Positions 25,140 to 37,739 of a stretch of DNA of 64,000 nt are shown here, one piece after another; the first letter of the stretch is position 1; every line of letters begins with the position of its first letter. The stretch comes from Epiperipatus broadwayi. Its lineage: Eukaryota > Onychophora > Udeonychophora > Euonychophora > Peripatidae. A program made the position numbers and the translations under genes. The DNA lies in contig JAQFVV010000971.1 in assembly GCA_028023455.1 (NCBI GenBank), positions 1-64,000 of the forward strand, written 5' to 3'. The notes under the pieces were generated by a model. The model saw only the letters and a list, made by a program, of their open reading frames with translations, had not been told where the DNA came from and ran no database searches.

Positions 25140-26530
25140 AGATTTACTGCTTCAGCTGGAAGACATACTGCACTGGTATTCAGAACAATATCAGATGTTT
25201 TTCAATTGGGACAAGTCTGCGGCCTGGAAATTGTCATTCAAAAAAAAAATTCCAACACCCTTTCTAGCCAGACTGCAGAAATTCCTTGGGTTCCCATTCA
25301 TGATTTCTTCTCAGGGCATGAGAATCCAATTACAAAACATGATGTCCAAGGGCATAACATATACTATTAAATCACTCTCTGGTATTTACCTGTCTCTCTA
25401 TAGCAAGATCACACTACTCAACTCGTTAATATTCCTGAAAAAAAAAAATTTCATTGCAATCATCCTTCCTATCAAGACCTTCATAGCAAAAATTAATTCT
25501 CTATGTTCTGGATTTCTGTGGAGAAAAAACTGTCACAATCAGCCTTAGCAAGACTTGCCTACCAAAAACCTCAATAAAGTAGGACTACATACCATCTCTT
25601 CTTTTCTAGTTCAGAGAGCACATAATATGCTTGTCATAATTAGAAGAATAATCCCAGATGACTCACCAATTCCTAGTCACTCCCACTGATACCCCACTCA
25701 CCCTGGATTGATATGCTTGTCAGTTTGGTTGTGAGTGCTGGAATTAATGTTGGGTGATTGGGAATAAGCTCAAATATTTGGATTTGGACACTCATCAACT
25801 CTTCCATCAATCCTTTCATGATAAATCCAACTGTTCCTAAGGTTAACAATGAACACATCATCAAATGCTTCAAACTATGGAAGCTTGAGGCTAAATATTT
25901 AGACTTTATTTTAAAAATAAATGTATATTCCTTACTCAACTAATGATTTCTTGGTGAATAAAAGAGGCTTTGACAAAATACATACTGAATGTCAAATGTG
26001 CAGTGGTGAAAGTGAAACACTGCAGTACTTCCTATATGGGTGCAAAACTCTACAACAGATCATTAACATGGGTACAAAACTCTACAACAGATCATTAATC
26101 AATTGCTGGATGATAACACATAAGGACAGAATTTTCAATATTCAAGACTGTATTCAGGCTGGTGTTTTCTCAGCAATAAGAGTCTCCATTGTGCTGAACT
26201 ATTCCTGTGGATCCTTAGGTGCAACATCACATTAAGTAGAAATTCAGGGAATCTACTTAGTCATTTGTTGGGTATTATTAAAACATTAAAAGCAAGGTAC
26301 TGCAAACTTTCCTTTGCTAAAATCCATGATAATACACGGAAGCTATTAAATATATCTGTATCTCAATTATCCACAGCAAATTTGTAAAATCATAATGTTT
26401 TTTATTAATTTGTCTTTCAGATGTCCCTAATACCAATTATATTGGTTATATCTTGTCCCCTAAGTTGCAAATTATAATGTACTTCTTTATTTTTTATTGG
26501 ATGAATAAAGTTCATCACTGAATAATAAAA
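25140..26530 (+). pseudogene. LINE reverse transcriptase, 3' section (split copy)
   Basis: This continues the RT of 17885-18980. The thumb and linker follow (FLGFPFMISS; KINSLCSGFLWRKN, in 25195-25548), then 25921-26235 with a C-terminal zinc-binding-like motif (CQMC...LQYFLYGC, the His replaced by Tyr) and the AGVFSAIRVSIV stretch that parallels the 16-kb copy. The 3' end is ATGAATAAAGTTCATCACTGA plus A-runs near 26500-26530. A roughly 31-bp tandem duplication near 26040-26098 and several stops make it non-functional. Confidence 0.82.
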
Positions 26531-26795
26531 AAAAACAAATAAAACTTTAAAACAATTTTAAAATTTTATCAAAAATTAATGCAAGTATTTATTCAAATTA
26601 CTGCTGCAGAATAAGTAATGTAAAAATGTAGCATAATATTAAAAAACAACAACTATGGTTTAGCAAATATTAAAATTAAAATTTATGATTAAACATGAAA
26701 AGAAATTTCACATTTTATCTAAAGTTAGCACAAAAACTTATCAAAAATATGAAGGCAGAATAATTCACTAAACTAACATAATACTAACTGACTTC
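26531..26795. other. AT-rich DNA, nothing recognised
   Basis: A-rich spacer between two LINE remnants. Confidence 0.4.
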
Positions 26796-27060
26796 TCCTT
26801 TTTCAGAGTCAGGAATCTCTCAGCTACTATGCCCAGAGAAACCTATTGGCAACTTTACCTTCCCTTTCCATTCCCTACCCTAAGTTTTCCCATATCCTGC
26901 TCCATTCAATTTCCATAACCTAATCTTTGCCAATTCCATGGATTTATATTTTAATTCCCCTTATCTTTTTTCAAACCCAGCATAAAAACCAAGAACCCAC
27001 TTTCTGTATCATCATTTTGTTTATATTTATTCTCTCATAACTTTATTATTTGTACTGTTT
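26796..27060 (-). repeat. LINE family B, 3' terminal fragment
   Basis: It matches 35340-35600 along its length: CAGAGTCAGGAATCTCTCA, ATGCCCAGAGAAACCT, CCCTTATCTTTT, AACCCAGCATAAA. It contains only the last C-terminal codons and the 3' UTR. The same 3' end recurs at 60823-60985. Confidence 0.75.
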
Positions 27061-28380
27061 CTGTTGTGTGTTTTTAAAAAGTTGTTTAATTAAAAATATA
27101 TCTAGGCATTTGAACTTCTTTTAACATTCTGAGTTCTAACTAAATTCATGGAATGCATAGTTTTAATCATAGATGCATCTGTATTTCTATAATAATTTTT
27201 TTGCATAAATAAAATGCTCATGTTAGCTATTCCTTGTATTGTGCAATGGTTAATAACAAGCTTTCAAACCAAGGAATCTAAAACATTTCAGCAACTTTGG
27301 ACCATAAAAGAAAGAACATGTCACATGGATCCAGATTATATACTGCTGTTCAGCATAGTTTTTCCTCATACCTTTATGTCACACTGTAAGCTTTAGTAAC
27401 TAAGAGATGTCGCATGATCTCTATCCAGTGCTGTCCTAAGGTTATTCAAGACTAGTTTCTAACTCATGGCTTTCATCAGTGAGGAGCTTTGAATCATGGA
27501 ACAGTACACATGGACCTTTAGAATCTAATGCACTTCCTTCTGGCAGCTATATTTTACTTCACTGTTTCACCATCAAGCTATTAGCCCAAATTGAAAACCA
27601 AATATTTTTAATCTAAGCCAATTTACATGTATGGTTTTTATTAATCCTGGCCACAGGATAAAAGTGTGTGTGTGGTCACAAAGAGCCTAAGAACACCATA
27701 ATATAAATACTGAACTGATTTCAAATTAATATGATTAAGCAGATAGGCTGGCTTAAATAAAAAACACATTTTTTTAATTTGTGGTGATAACTTGACAGAA
27801 AATCTGAGAAATAAAAGATAGTAGCCAGAAGGAAGGTGCATAAGCTCCTAAAAGTTCAGATGCATGGATCAAAGATCCAAAGCTCTTCACTATTGAAAGC
27901 CATAAGTTCAGTCTGGGAATATTGAATAGAACAGCATTGGATACAAATTTATTAAGCACTATCATCTGACATCTATTAAGTTATTAAGGCTTACAGTAGG
28001 TGGCATTGCAGTAGTGAAAGAAAAAGAGTATGCTGCTTTTGGCCATAGTTTGCTGTTTTTACTGTCAATTAAAATCTCCAAGAAAAAAAAGTTGAATAAA
28101 AAATAAAGACATTTTAGCCTGAACTTTATAATCTAACATTAAAATGAAAGTACTTACAAAAATAATCAAGGATGCAAAAAAATTGTTAATTATTATTAAC
28201 CTTTTGTTGATATATCTAGGAATTTCAACTAAGTCAAACTTCACCAAAATCCAACCCATACAATGACATTTAATTTGTGGAATGATTTTTATTAAACAAC
28301 TTATTGACATCTACTGGTTCAAACTTTTTTCTATTATACAAAAAGTATGTATACCGATTTTAAATTTGATGATTTCTTCC
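27061..28380. other. AT-rich DNA with one hairpin-family fragment
   Basis: Bases about 27400-27600 share CTAGTTTCTAACTCATGGCT, TTTCATCAGTGAGGAG and AGAATCTAATGCA with the loop section of the hairpin elements at 49.9 and 61.1 kb. The remainder holds only short frames with no recognisable product. Confidence 0.45.
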
Positions 28381-28519
28381 TTAGCATATTCTTCTATTCT
28401 TATTATTTTTATGCCATCTAGTGTCAACTTTAGTAATCAATAGCTGTCAGATAATAGTGCTTCATAAATTCTTATCTATAAGATGGCATAAAAGTAGTTT
28501 TAATAGAAGTACATGCTAA
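28381..28519. repeat. short foldback element
   Basis: The left arm 28381-28422 (TTAGCATATTCTTCTATT to TTTATGCCATCT) pairs with the right arm 28476-28519 (AGATGGCATAAAAG to ACATGCTAA) with some mismatches. It could be a small MITE; the family is unknown. Confidence 0.65.
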
Positions 28520-28713
28520 TGAATAGCAAAGTGTAAACTAAGGTTAGGTGATATCTTGTTAGTCATGTGATGCCTTATTGATAATTTTTTACTATATGCT
28601 TTGGTCATATTTATGACATAAAGTCCATACTTTTTTATTTAAAATATAAATACTTAACTTTATTTTAATCATTATCTCATGCTTTGTCATAATATTGCAA
28701 TTATTTCTATTGC

Positions 28714-28783
28714 TTAAATAAACAGCCAATCAGCTTCAACTCAATCCTTTAAATAAACAGCCAATCAGCTTTAACTCAATCCT
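28714..28783. repeat. 35-bp tandem duplication
   Basis: TTAAATAAACAGCCAATCAG occurs at 28714 and again at 28749, followed each time by CTT(C/T)AACTCAATCC. Confidence 0.85.
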
Positions 28784-29034
28784 ATTTTGCAAGACTAACA
28801 TTGCTACATTTTTATACATTTGTTGGACAACAGAATAGCTATTTGAAAATATAGTCTTCAAAAATGGAACATGTTTTGAATCATCAATTGCCCTGTATGG
28901 TTTGATGAGTGATACATAACTATTAATATATCACATGACCATTAAGCCATGCTATATGACTTTTGCTTACACATTTGCTAATCATTAGCATAAAAGTAAT
29001 GAGAATATAAAAATATTATAATAATTAGTGAAAT

Positions 29035-29160
29035 TGTAGTGGAATGGCAGACTCTTGAGATCAGGGTAATATGGATTGTAGCCTAATTCTGAAATTTCTG
29101 GTAATATTCGCAAGTATAAAACCATTCAGTGATTTATTTACTGATAGTACTACATTGGCT
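29035..29160 (+). repeat. degenerate SINE family 3 copy
   Basis: GTAGTGGAATGGCAGACTCT, then TCTGAAATTTCTGGTAATAT and CCATTCAGTGATTTA, follow the order of the SINE family 3 head and tail, but the boxes are poorly kept. Confidence 0.35.
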
Positions 29161-29439
29161 AAAATCACAATTACTAATCTTTTTTTTACTTGAAGGCTGG
29201 ATTTTTCCATACTTACACACTCATGTATAATTTCAAACACCTTGGGCTCAGAGGATAATTAAAGAATAAAAATAATCAAAACTATGAAGGACTAAATGAA
29301 ACATGGTCCTGTATCAATCTAAGTAATGGAATATAATAAAATAAAACAAAGTAAAAGGGGGGATCAACCATTTATATCAGTGAAAGTAATCATACTTATC
29401 ATTACTTTTAACCACCATTAACAATCTACTGCAGGATGT

Positions 29440-29725
29440 CTTTTAAATTTTAATCCACTTTTTCTGACTAACCTTTTTCACATCATAATGGACATTGGTC
29501 ATCTCATTGAACTACCTTGTATATGTTTTTTGCTAGTTCCATTATAAATTCATGGGATTCGATTGAAAACTTCAGATATTCATTTATTATTTCCCTTCTA
29601 ATTATATGTTCAGCCCAATTTTGGTTTAGACTCTTACATTTTTCAATCATGTTAGTCATACATGATTTGTTTTCTCACGCATGAATTTCATTTTTGATTC
29701 TCTTTACTATTCTTTCTTCTTTCCT
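29440..29725 (-). pseudogene. LINE family C polymerase C-terminus (remnant)
   Basis: On the minus strand, IEKCKSLNQNWAEHIIRR corresponds to the conserved C-terminal K-x-x-WAGHI-x-R block of many animal LINE polymerases. Related remnants lie at 46010 and 61735. Only this part remains and it contains stops. Confidence 0.55.
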
Positions 29726-29756
29726 CCTTTTTTTCTCATTCTCAATATGGTCCTGC

Positions 29757-32220
29757 AAGTCTTAGTATAGTGGTCTAGTATCAGACTCTGAAGCATAAGA
29801 TATTTGGATCAATTCCAATTCTGGTACTTCTGGTGTTCAAAATTCTTAAGAATTTCTGACCAATAAAGTTATACCCAACATAGTTTGGTGTAGTAGTATA
29901 GTGCCAGATGCTATTGTAAGATTCTTAGATTGATTCCAGTTTTGGTTCTTCAGATGTTCAAACTTCTTATGAATTCATGTCCAATAAAGCCATTTGATTT
30001 TATACCCAACATGGTTTAGTGCAGTGGTATCATGCCATGTTTTGGTGTAAGGTTCTTAAATTGATTCCACTTTTGGTTCTTCAGGTATTAAGAAGTTTGA
30101 TGTCCAATAAAGCCATTTGATTTTATACCAACATGGTTTAGTGCAGTGGTATCATGCCATGTTCTGGTGTAAGGTTTTTAGATTGATTCTAGTTTTGGTT
30201 CTTCAGGTGTTCAAACTTCTTATGAATTCATTGGTTCTTCAGGTGTTCAAACTTCTTATGAATTCATGTCCAATAAAGCCATTTGATTTTATACCCAACA
30301 TGGTTTAGTACAGTGATATCATGCCATGTTCTGGTGTAAGGTTCTTAGATTGATTCCAGTTTTGGTTCTTCAGGTGTTCAAACTTCTTATGAATTCATGT
30401 CCAATAAAGCCATTTGATTTTATACCCAACATGGTTTAGTGCATTGGTATCATGCCATGTTCTGGTGTAAGGTTTTTAGATTGATTCTAGTTTTGGTTCT
30501 TCAGGTATTCAAACTTCTTAAAAATTTATGTCCAATAAAGCCATTTGATTTTATACCCAATATGGTTTAGTGCAGTGGTATCATGCCATGTTCTGGTGTA
30601 AGGTTCTTAGATTGATTCCAGTTTAATGTCCAATAAAGCCATTTGATTTTATATCCAACATGGTTTAGTTCAGTGGTATCATGCCATGTTCTGGTGTAAG
30701 GTTCTTAGATTGATTCCAGTTTTGGTTCTTCAGGTGTTCAAACTTCTTATGAATTCATGTCCAATAAAGCCATTTGATTTTATACCCAACATGGTTTAGT
30801 GCAGTGGTATCATGCCATGTTCTGGTGTAAGGTTTTTAGATTGATTCTAGTTTTGGTTCTTCAGGTGTTCAAACTTCTTATGAATTCATTGGTTCTTCAG
30901 GTGTTCAAACTTCTTATGAATTCATGTCCAATAAAGCCATTTGATTTTATACCTAACATGGTTTAGTGCAGTGGTATCATGCCAGGTTCTGGTGTAAGGT
31001 TCTTAGATTGATTCCAGTCTTGGTTCTTCAAGTGTGGAAACTTCTTATGAATTCATGTCCAATAAAGCCATTTGATTTTATACCCAACATGGTTTAGTGC
31101 AGTGGTATCATGCCAGATGCTGGTGTAAAGTTCTTAGATTGATTTCCAGTTTTGGTTCTTCAGGTGTTCAAACTTCTTATGAATTCATGTCCAATAAAGC
31201 CATTTGATTTTATACCCAACATGGTTTAGTGCAGTGGTATCATGCCATGTTTTGGTGTAAGGTTCTTAGATTGATTCCAGTTTTGGTTCTTCAGGTATTC
31301 AAACTTCTTGTGAATTCATGTCCAATAAAGCCATTTGATTTTATACCCAACATGGTTTAGTACAGTGATATCATGCCATGTTCTGGTGTAAGGTTCTTAG
31401 ATTGATTCCAGTTTTGGTTCTTCAGGTGTTCAAACTTCTTATGAATTCATGTCCAATAAAGCCATTTGATTTTATACCCAACATGGTTTAGTGCATTGGT
31501 ATCATGCCATGTTCTGGTGTAAGGTTCTTAGATTGATTGCAGTTTTGGTTCTTCAGGTATTCAAACTTCTTAAAAATTTATGTCCAATAAAGCCATTTGA
31601 TTTTATACCCAACATGGTTTAGTGCAGTGGTATCATGCCACGTTCTAATGTAAGGTTCTTAGACTGATTCCAGTTTAATGTCCAATAAAGCCATTTGATT
31701 TTATATCCAACATGGTTTAGTTCAGTGGTATCATGCCATGTTCTGGTGTAAGGTTCTTAGATTGATTCCAGTTTTGGTTCTTCAGGTGTTCAAACTTCTT
31801 ATGAATTCATGTCCAATAAAGCCATTTGATTTTATACCCAACATGGTTTAGTGCACTGGTATCATGCCATGTTCTGGTGTAAGGTTATTAGATTGATTCT
31901 AGTTTTGGTTCTTCAGGTGTTCAAACTTATGAATTCATGTCCAATAAAACCATTTGATTTTATACCCAACATGGTTTAGTGCATTGGTATCATGCCATGT
32001 TCTGGTGTAAGGTTCTTAGATTGATTCCAGTTTTGGTTCTTCAGGTGTTCAAACTTCTTATAAATTTATGTCCCATAAAGCCATTTGATTTTATACCCAA
32101 CATGGTTTAGTGCAGTGGTATCATGACAGGTTCTGGTGTAAGGTTTTTAGATTGATTCCAGTCTTGGTTCATCAGGTGTTCAAACTTCATGTAAACTGTA
32201 ATCAATAAAGCCATTTGATT
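29757..32220 (+). repeat. SINE-derived satellite: about 18 monomers of about 131 bp
   Basis: The first unit (29757-29875) looks like a SINE. It has a tRNA-like head, TTAGTATAGTGGTCTAGTAT, a B-box-like TTGGATCAATTCCAATTC, and a tail ending CCAATAAAG. The following units each carry ATGGTTTAGTGCAGTGGTAT, TTAGATTGATTCCAGTTTTG, CTTCAGGTGTTCAAACTTCT and GTCCAATAAAGCCATTTG in tandem. Length variants of about 97 bp (missing the TTCAGG section) and about 165 bp (part duplicated) recur. Frames inside it are repeat translations. Confidence 0.9.
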
Positions 32221-32960
32221 ACAATACTCTTAATATATATCTCTTCAAATATATATTGAAAAATCCATAAATTAAATAAACTTTTTTGTTGTTCTGGAGT
32301 CTCTAGGTCATTCTTATTTTAAATACTCACACTTCATATTTATAAATAAACATCACATGTACCAAAACCTATGTTTCAAATGCATAGGTATATATTCTTT
32401 TAATATCAAGATATGTCTACCATCAGCTTTCCATTCAAGTTTAATTTTATGCTTAATTTTATTCATTATGTTTTTATCTGTATTTGATTAAGGTATTCAT
32501 AGTTGTTAGTTTCTTGTAATTCATTTTTATCATTCACTAAGTTTTTAAAAATATTAACGAACATTAAATTTTTTAGCATCCATTAAAGTTCAGTCTAACT
32601 TTCTTGCTTTTATCTGGCAGTATTTGAAAAAATCTAAAACAGGTTTCCACTTTTTTAGATCCCCATATCCCTTAGCTTTTAGTAAATTATCCAATATCAC
32701 TCTATTCATTGTAATAAATGGGTGAGGTGTATATCATGGAGTAGTAGATCATACATATGCACAGGAAATGCAGATACCATGGAGGTGCTGATCTGACAAA
32801 TTTTTCTAACTACCTTGAATCTTAATTGGGCATTTTGAGTTATTGACCTTGCAATAAGAAAAAAGTCTATGCAACTTACTGGGTCTGTGCCTAAAAAGAG
32901 ACATGAAATATTGCTGGTATGGGTGACAGTCAACACAATTATTTTTGGAATATATTAATA
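32221..32960. other. unassigned, possibly LINE-derived
   Basis: A 76-codon minus-strand frame (32706-32936) has no family I can name. The neighbourhood suggests degraded transposon DNA. Confidence 0.35.
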
Positions 32961-32989
32961 ACATACTATATTAATATACCCATTATTCA

Positions 32990-33060
32990 CCATACCCACA
33001 AGAAAAGCTTCCCATACTCCCTTGGGGGTACAGGTACCCAGGTTGGAAACAACTGCTCTA
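32990..33060. repeat. hAT-like terminal sequence (candidate)
   Basis: The reverse complement of 33030-33058 reads AGCAGTTGTTTCCAACCTGG, followed by GTACCTGTACCCCCAAGGG. This resembles the CAGTGTTTCCCAACC ends of some hAT elements. I cannot find its partner end. Confidence 0.35.
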
Positions 33061-33299
33061 AAACATAATTTTCAAAATAACTCCATCATTTGCAAAATCT
33101 AGGTGCCCTAAATAATTTTCACACCTTTATTTTGATCCATAAAATATTTTTTGCTAAATATCTAAAACATCAGTAAACATTTGAATAAAACTATTATTTA
33201 TACAACTTTATGTATGTTAATATTTCTAGTACTACCATAATCTAATCACTATGCAATTTTATAATATTCTTTTGAATATAATACTAAAGGGTCTATATC

Positions 33300-35040
33300 T
33301 TAATGGTTTAAAGCTTTTATTATTCAGGAAGCGCATATAGAATCAAATGCATTTTCATAATCTATCAATTCATTTTGCAATTCAATGCAAAATGCTATCA
33401 CATTCATTGGCGTGTTCTATATATTTTTTTAATACATGGATATGATTTTCTATGCTATAACTACGTTCAAATCAAGCTTTTAGTTTTGATTGATTTGAAT
33501 TTAATGTTCTCTTTAAGCAAGTGAAATAATATTAGTAAAGATATTTTGTAGAATCGGTAAAAGATTGATATATTTATATCGAATATCAAATTTTCTTCTT
33601 TCTTAAAGAAAAATAGCACCATCTCATCTTCCAGTAATCTCATATAATTTTATCATTTAGACATTTGATGTATAGCTTTTCCAACAATTTCTGTTTTATT
33701 TAATTCTACCTAAAATTTCTATCATTATTTGCTATTGGTAAAGACTTTCCAAATACACATATTCTAATTGCATGTTATCTTTTCATTTACGATATGTAAG
33801 AATTCACAAGATTTTTATAATCTTTAGTCATATGTTGTTTTCTTATTTCTTCTTTGCTAGTTTTTTCTTTCAGAATTCTTTTAAACACTGTATGGTATCA
33901 TTTAGTTTTTTTTAAAGTGACATTAGTTCATGTTGAAACATCTTTCATTCCAATACCAAGATGTTATTTACGCATTTGCTCTTCTCTGCATTATATTTTT
34001 TATATTATTTTTTAATTCTTCTTTCCACCACCAATTATCAGAATTCCAAAGAGACATTTTATATATTTTAAAATATTTTCATGTTCTTTTTTATCTTCAT
34101 ATATTCTTATATTAATGAAAAGTGCTGAACTGCATATATTTTATAAGGATATAAACTAATAATGATGTCTCTTTAATAACTATTTGTCTCTCTACTTTTA
34201 CCTAGCAACTGATGATTGGGATTATCACTTGAGTCTATTTAAAGCATCACTGCCTTGAAATAGTATTTTCTGTTAGGGAAAACATAATATAATTTTGCTG
34301 TAACTTCACTTAAATGCTGCCATATTCCCATTTTGAATTCTTTTCAAAAGTAATAGGCATTTGTAATATACAGTTATCTTCTTGTAATAATTCTGCCAGC
34401 CACTCAGCATATGTATGCATACAGGAGAGTGCAAAAGAACAATGACAACATTTCAATATTCCTTGAACATGAAAAGCAGGCTGGTCATAGGTTCAAACCC
34501 TCCAACCCCAAAATTGTGTGCACTGAAACTAACGACTGCAAAAGAAAGATAAAAAAAGCATATTTTATCATTAACGACAATAACACAATTAGTAGATGTG
34601 ACACATGCTTTGCTATCTCCAGGAAATGGACAAGCTGATTAATTTACATATGCATTTGCATATATTACCATTTAATAATATCACAACAACTATTACTATT
34701 TTGGCTATGATTATGAGGGATAACATCTCAAAAGTGCTTAGCCTGGATTAACTCATTTGGATTGTTTGCTATTAACAGCTTCTTCAATCAGCGTTTTAAA
34801 GTGTTTGTATATAATTACTTTCATTTCTAACTCCACATTCAAGCTTTTCCACTTTTATCTTTTAATAGTTTTTTAGTTTTAGCATTAAAATGTCCCATGA
34901 TAATTTTAAAATGTTATTTAGTCTGTTCAAAAGTGTTTCACATATCTACACAAGAATCCTTTATTTGGTTATTACAATGAGAACTTGTGGGGCATAAGCA
35001 TGAATTATCTGCATATAGTACCTCCCATTAAGTTGAATCG
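33300..35040 (-). pseudogene. LINE remnant with endonuclease and RT parts, interrupted by PLE DNA
   Basis: On the minus strand, IIMGHFNAK (34878-34906) matches the apurinic-type endonuclease signature xIIMGDFNAK, with the catalytic Asp changed to His. Further downstream in the same direction, IDYENAFDS (33337-33362) is RT motif A. The order, endonuclease then RT, is that of APE-type LINEs. The piece between them contains a plus-strand PLE fragment (34405-34720). No continuous frame survives. Confidence 0.7.
34405..34720 (+). pseudogene. Penelope-like element C-terminal fragment
   Basis: The 75-codon frame 34411-34638 (ISIFLEHEKQAGHRF, CTETNDCKRKIKKAYFI, then ISRCDTCFAIS) corresponds to the end of the PLE at 42120-42310, which reads similarly. 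In PLEs this region follows the GIY-YIG endonuclease core. The 3' flanks of the two copies also match (ATTTGCATAT, TATTACCAT). The upstream part is missing. Confidence 0.65.
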
Positions 35041-35329
35041 ACACTCTATCTGTAATCTTGCCACTCTATCTGATGTAAATCAATCTCCAGTATGTTATTC
35101 TTCCACTTCTTATTTATAATCAATCCTTTCCATTTATTTTTCCAATAATGAGTCTTTATAGTAAAATAAGTATATACTTATTCAAAACAATTGCTTTATC
35201 TTTTTTTAACTTTATAAAATTCAGTAATATCCCATTTAATATTAAACAATCTTTCCAATTTATCCCGTCTTTTTGTTTTAAAATTATAAAGCATTAAATA
35301 GAGTCACCATTGAACATCAAATTAAGTGA

Positions 35330-36532
35330 TGTGATGTACTATAGCTTCTCCTTAAACAGAGTCAAGAATCTCTCAACAATTATGCCCAGAGAAACTTGTT
35401 AGTCACTTTATTTTCCATTTCCCAGTCTAAGTTTTGCCATATTCTGCTCCATCCCATTTCAACATGATCTTTATCAACTCTATATGGCCTTTATATCTAA
35501 ACCCCCCTTATCTTTTCCCAAACCCAGCATAAATACCAATAATCCACTTTCTGTATAATCACTTTTTCATATTTATTCTTCCATAACTTCATTATATATG
35601 CCCTTTCTGTTTTCAAGCACTTACATTCAATTAACAGATACCTAATATTTTCTATTCCCTCCTTACATAATTTACAGACTAAATCACCCATATTTTCCCA
35701 CTTACATGTATATTCTCTTGTTGCTAAAGATCCCATTCAAGCCTTAAACAATAAACTACTTTCCTTACTATTATCATATATTAACTCGTACCTAATATTC
35801 TGTTTATTTCTATATATATTTAAACTCTTTTTACTCTCCATACTAGTTCTCCATCTCTTTAACTCCCTATTCTTTATTAATAAATCTATTATTTTATTCC
35901 ATTTCTTACCACTATAACACTCAACAATCCTCTTAACACAATCATTCCATCTTTTGTACAAATATACTGATATAAATTCTTTATTCAAATCTTTTGCATA
36001 CCACATTGCCTTTTTCACCCATCTTGTTATCTGCCCTTTACTCATAACCCAATTAAATATTATTTTGGCTATTCTTTTAATATCCATAAACTGCAATCTA
36101 CCAAACATTTTCATTTTACTTTTTTGCATCTCTCATATGAAAACTTGACCATCCCATTTCTTCTTGAATTTCCTCCCTTGCTGTCCATACATCTGCATCC
36201 AATGCATGTTTTCCTACTTCCCTTTGAACTTTTTCTAAGTAATTTAATACCCCTTTACTAGCACATAATGCATCATTACCATATGTTAACCCTGCTACTG
36301 CAACTCCCTTCCATATAATTCTAGCTTCATCTTATTTATTACATGAAAACACTGTTAATTTCTTTATCAATACCTTTCTTTTCTTTGCTTCATTTATCAT
36401 TTTTATCTCCCATTCATCCAAATAATTTTTCTGATTACTTAAAATAATTCCCAAATAACTATATCTATTCACCACACTTAACTTAATATCTCCCAATAAA
36501 AATTCTACATCATCTCTACCTTTGATTACCAT
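35330..36532 (-). pseudogene. LINE family B polymerase C-terminal half
   Basis: Three minus-strand frames, read right to left: 36332-36532 (VVNRYSYLGIILSNQ, the typical post-palm YLGI block), 35737-36129 (basic thumb-like region) and 35497-35736 (zinc-binding-like motif C-x2-C-x8-Y-x4-C, VCKLC...YLLIEC). The remainder to 35330 is 3' UTR shared with 26796-27060 and 60823-60985. A stop at about 36330 and a frame change near 36130 inactivate it. Confidence 0.8.
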
Positions 36533-36796
36533 CCACTCATTTGCTGAAGACTTTATAGTTTATAGAAAGGGATAATTTATTTTTGTCTGTTAAGATTGTA
36601 ACTATATAAAAGATCATCAGTCACACCATCACGCACCCACACATTTATTCTACCTTCAAAAAGCTCAACTAATCTTAGTTTGAACTATCAAGCATGCAAG
36701 AAAGAAGATCATGATATTTCTTAGTTTTAAACTGAGAATTAAAAGCTAGTAGCAATCCATTCAAAATCATTCACCATATGATTAATCTCAACTATT

Positions 36797-36945
36797 AAAC
36801 ATCACATGATTACCATTCTTTATGCTGGCGCAAACTGTTTACACAGAGGCAAAACTCTCCATATAGTAGCGCCCCTCATCCATTGATTATTCTGGATTGC
36901 ATTGAATGGTGCTATTGTATGGAGAGTTTTGCCTCTGAGATTAAT
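36797..36945. repeat. hairpin (TIR) element, short copy
   Basis: GAGGCAAAACTCTCCATATA (36846-36865) pairs with TGTATGGAGAGTTTTGCCTC (about 36914-36933). It is preceded by the family's outer AACATCACATGATTACCATT. Confidence 0.75.
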
Positions 36946-37379
36946 CTCAAATTAAGAACAACTGTCATCATCAGGAGTGAACATAAAAAATGTCTTAAAG
37001 GAGGCAAAAAACTTTTCATTTAGTAGAAAACTTTTTTTGCAGTTTAAATGTTTAATGAACTTATATAGTAATATGCAAAGCAATACATGATACTCTCGGA
37101 TTAGTAATGCTTAGCCCTCTGAATGATGATACCCTTAGTTTGGCACTGGTTATTGATTCTTTGCAATTAACCCTTCATATTGGGAAATCATTGACTTAAT
37201 TGCTAACTTGAAGTTCACTGATACACTGAATTTGCTTTTTCCAAAAAATATTTTAATATTATTTATTTATTATTGTTCTCTCTAAAGACAAACTGTTCTT
37301 TAGATAAATAATAAAAGTTAATTTACAACCAGTTGTTATTTACAACCAGTTGTTTTAATACATTGTACAGGCTTAAACC
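36946..37379. other. AT-rich spacer
   Basis: No gene seen. There is a small direct repeat ACAACCAGTTGTT at 37325-37353. Confidence 0.45.
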
Positions 37380-37715
37380 TGCATTTATATATGTAATATA
37401 TGCGGGATTCGAACTCAGACTTTCACATGACCCACTACTCTCAGTGCCATCTCATATTGCTGACTCACCTGATCACACACATGTTGAAAAGATAAATAAT
37501 CACCAATATACGTATTTCATGCTAAAACAGCAATCATCAGTTGGTCTAGATTACTATCCTCACACATATATATAATCAGTACACAGCTTTATATTAAGAT
37601 AGCCAATCTTCATACTTTAATGGACAGGTTTCAAACTATTCCAAGTCACAACTCTTCAGGCTTCCATTTCATTGAAAATCTGATGGTGGAACGTTCAAAG
37701 TCCTTGTTAGTGCCA
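37380..37715 (-). repeat. hammerhead-bearing retrozyme-like element, left arm of an inverted pair
   Basis: On the minus strand the element reads: tail (CCACCATCAGATTTTCAATG), a conserved spacer with a ladder of A/T, the hammerhead, then a pol III B-box-like GAGTTCGAATCCC. It is about 330 bp and is mirrored by 37886-38215. The same layout recurs at 39335, 48385 and 48748. Frames in it (37333-37575) are by-products. Confidence 0.75.
37490..37562 (-). ncRNA. type I hammerhead ribozyme motif (copy a)
   Basis: Minus strand: stem I 5' strand GGATAGTAATCTAGACCAA, core CTGATGA (37540-37534), stem II TGCT...AGCA, core GAAA (37518-37515), a minimal self-complementary stem III TACGTATA, the cleavage triplet ending at 37507, then stem I 3' strand TTGGTGATTATTT. 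ACCAA/TTGGT pair perfectly, and the outer GTAATC/GATTAT segments also pair. The pair next to the core in stem II is U-U. All core residues are present. Confidence 0.75.
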
Positions 37716-37739
37716 CATATATTACATATATAAATGCAG

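Noticed and set aside
30117-30308. 63-codon ORF in the satellite
   Set aside because: The frame repeats the monomer; it is not a gene.
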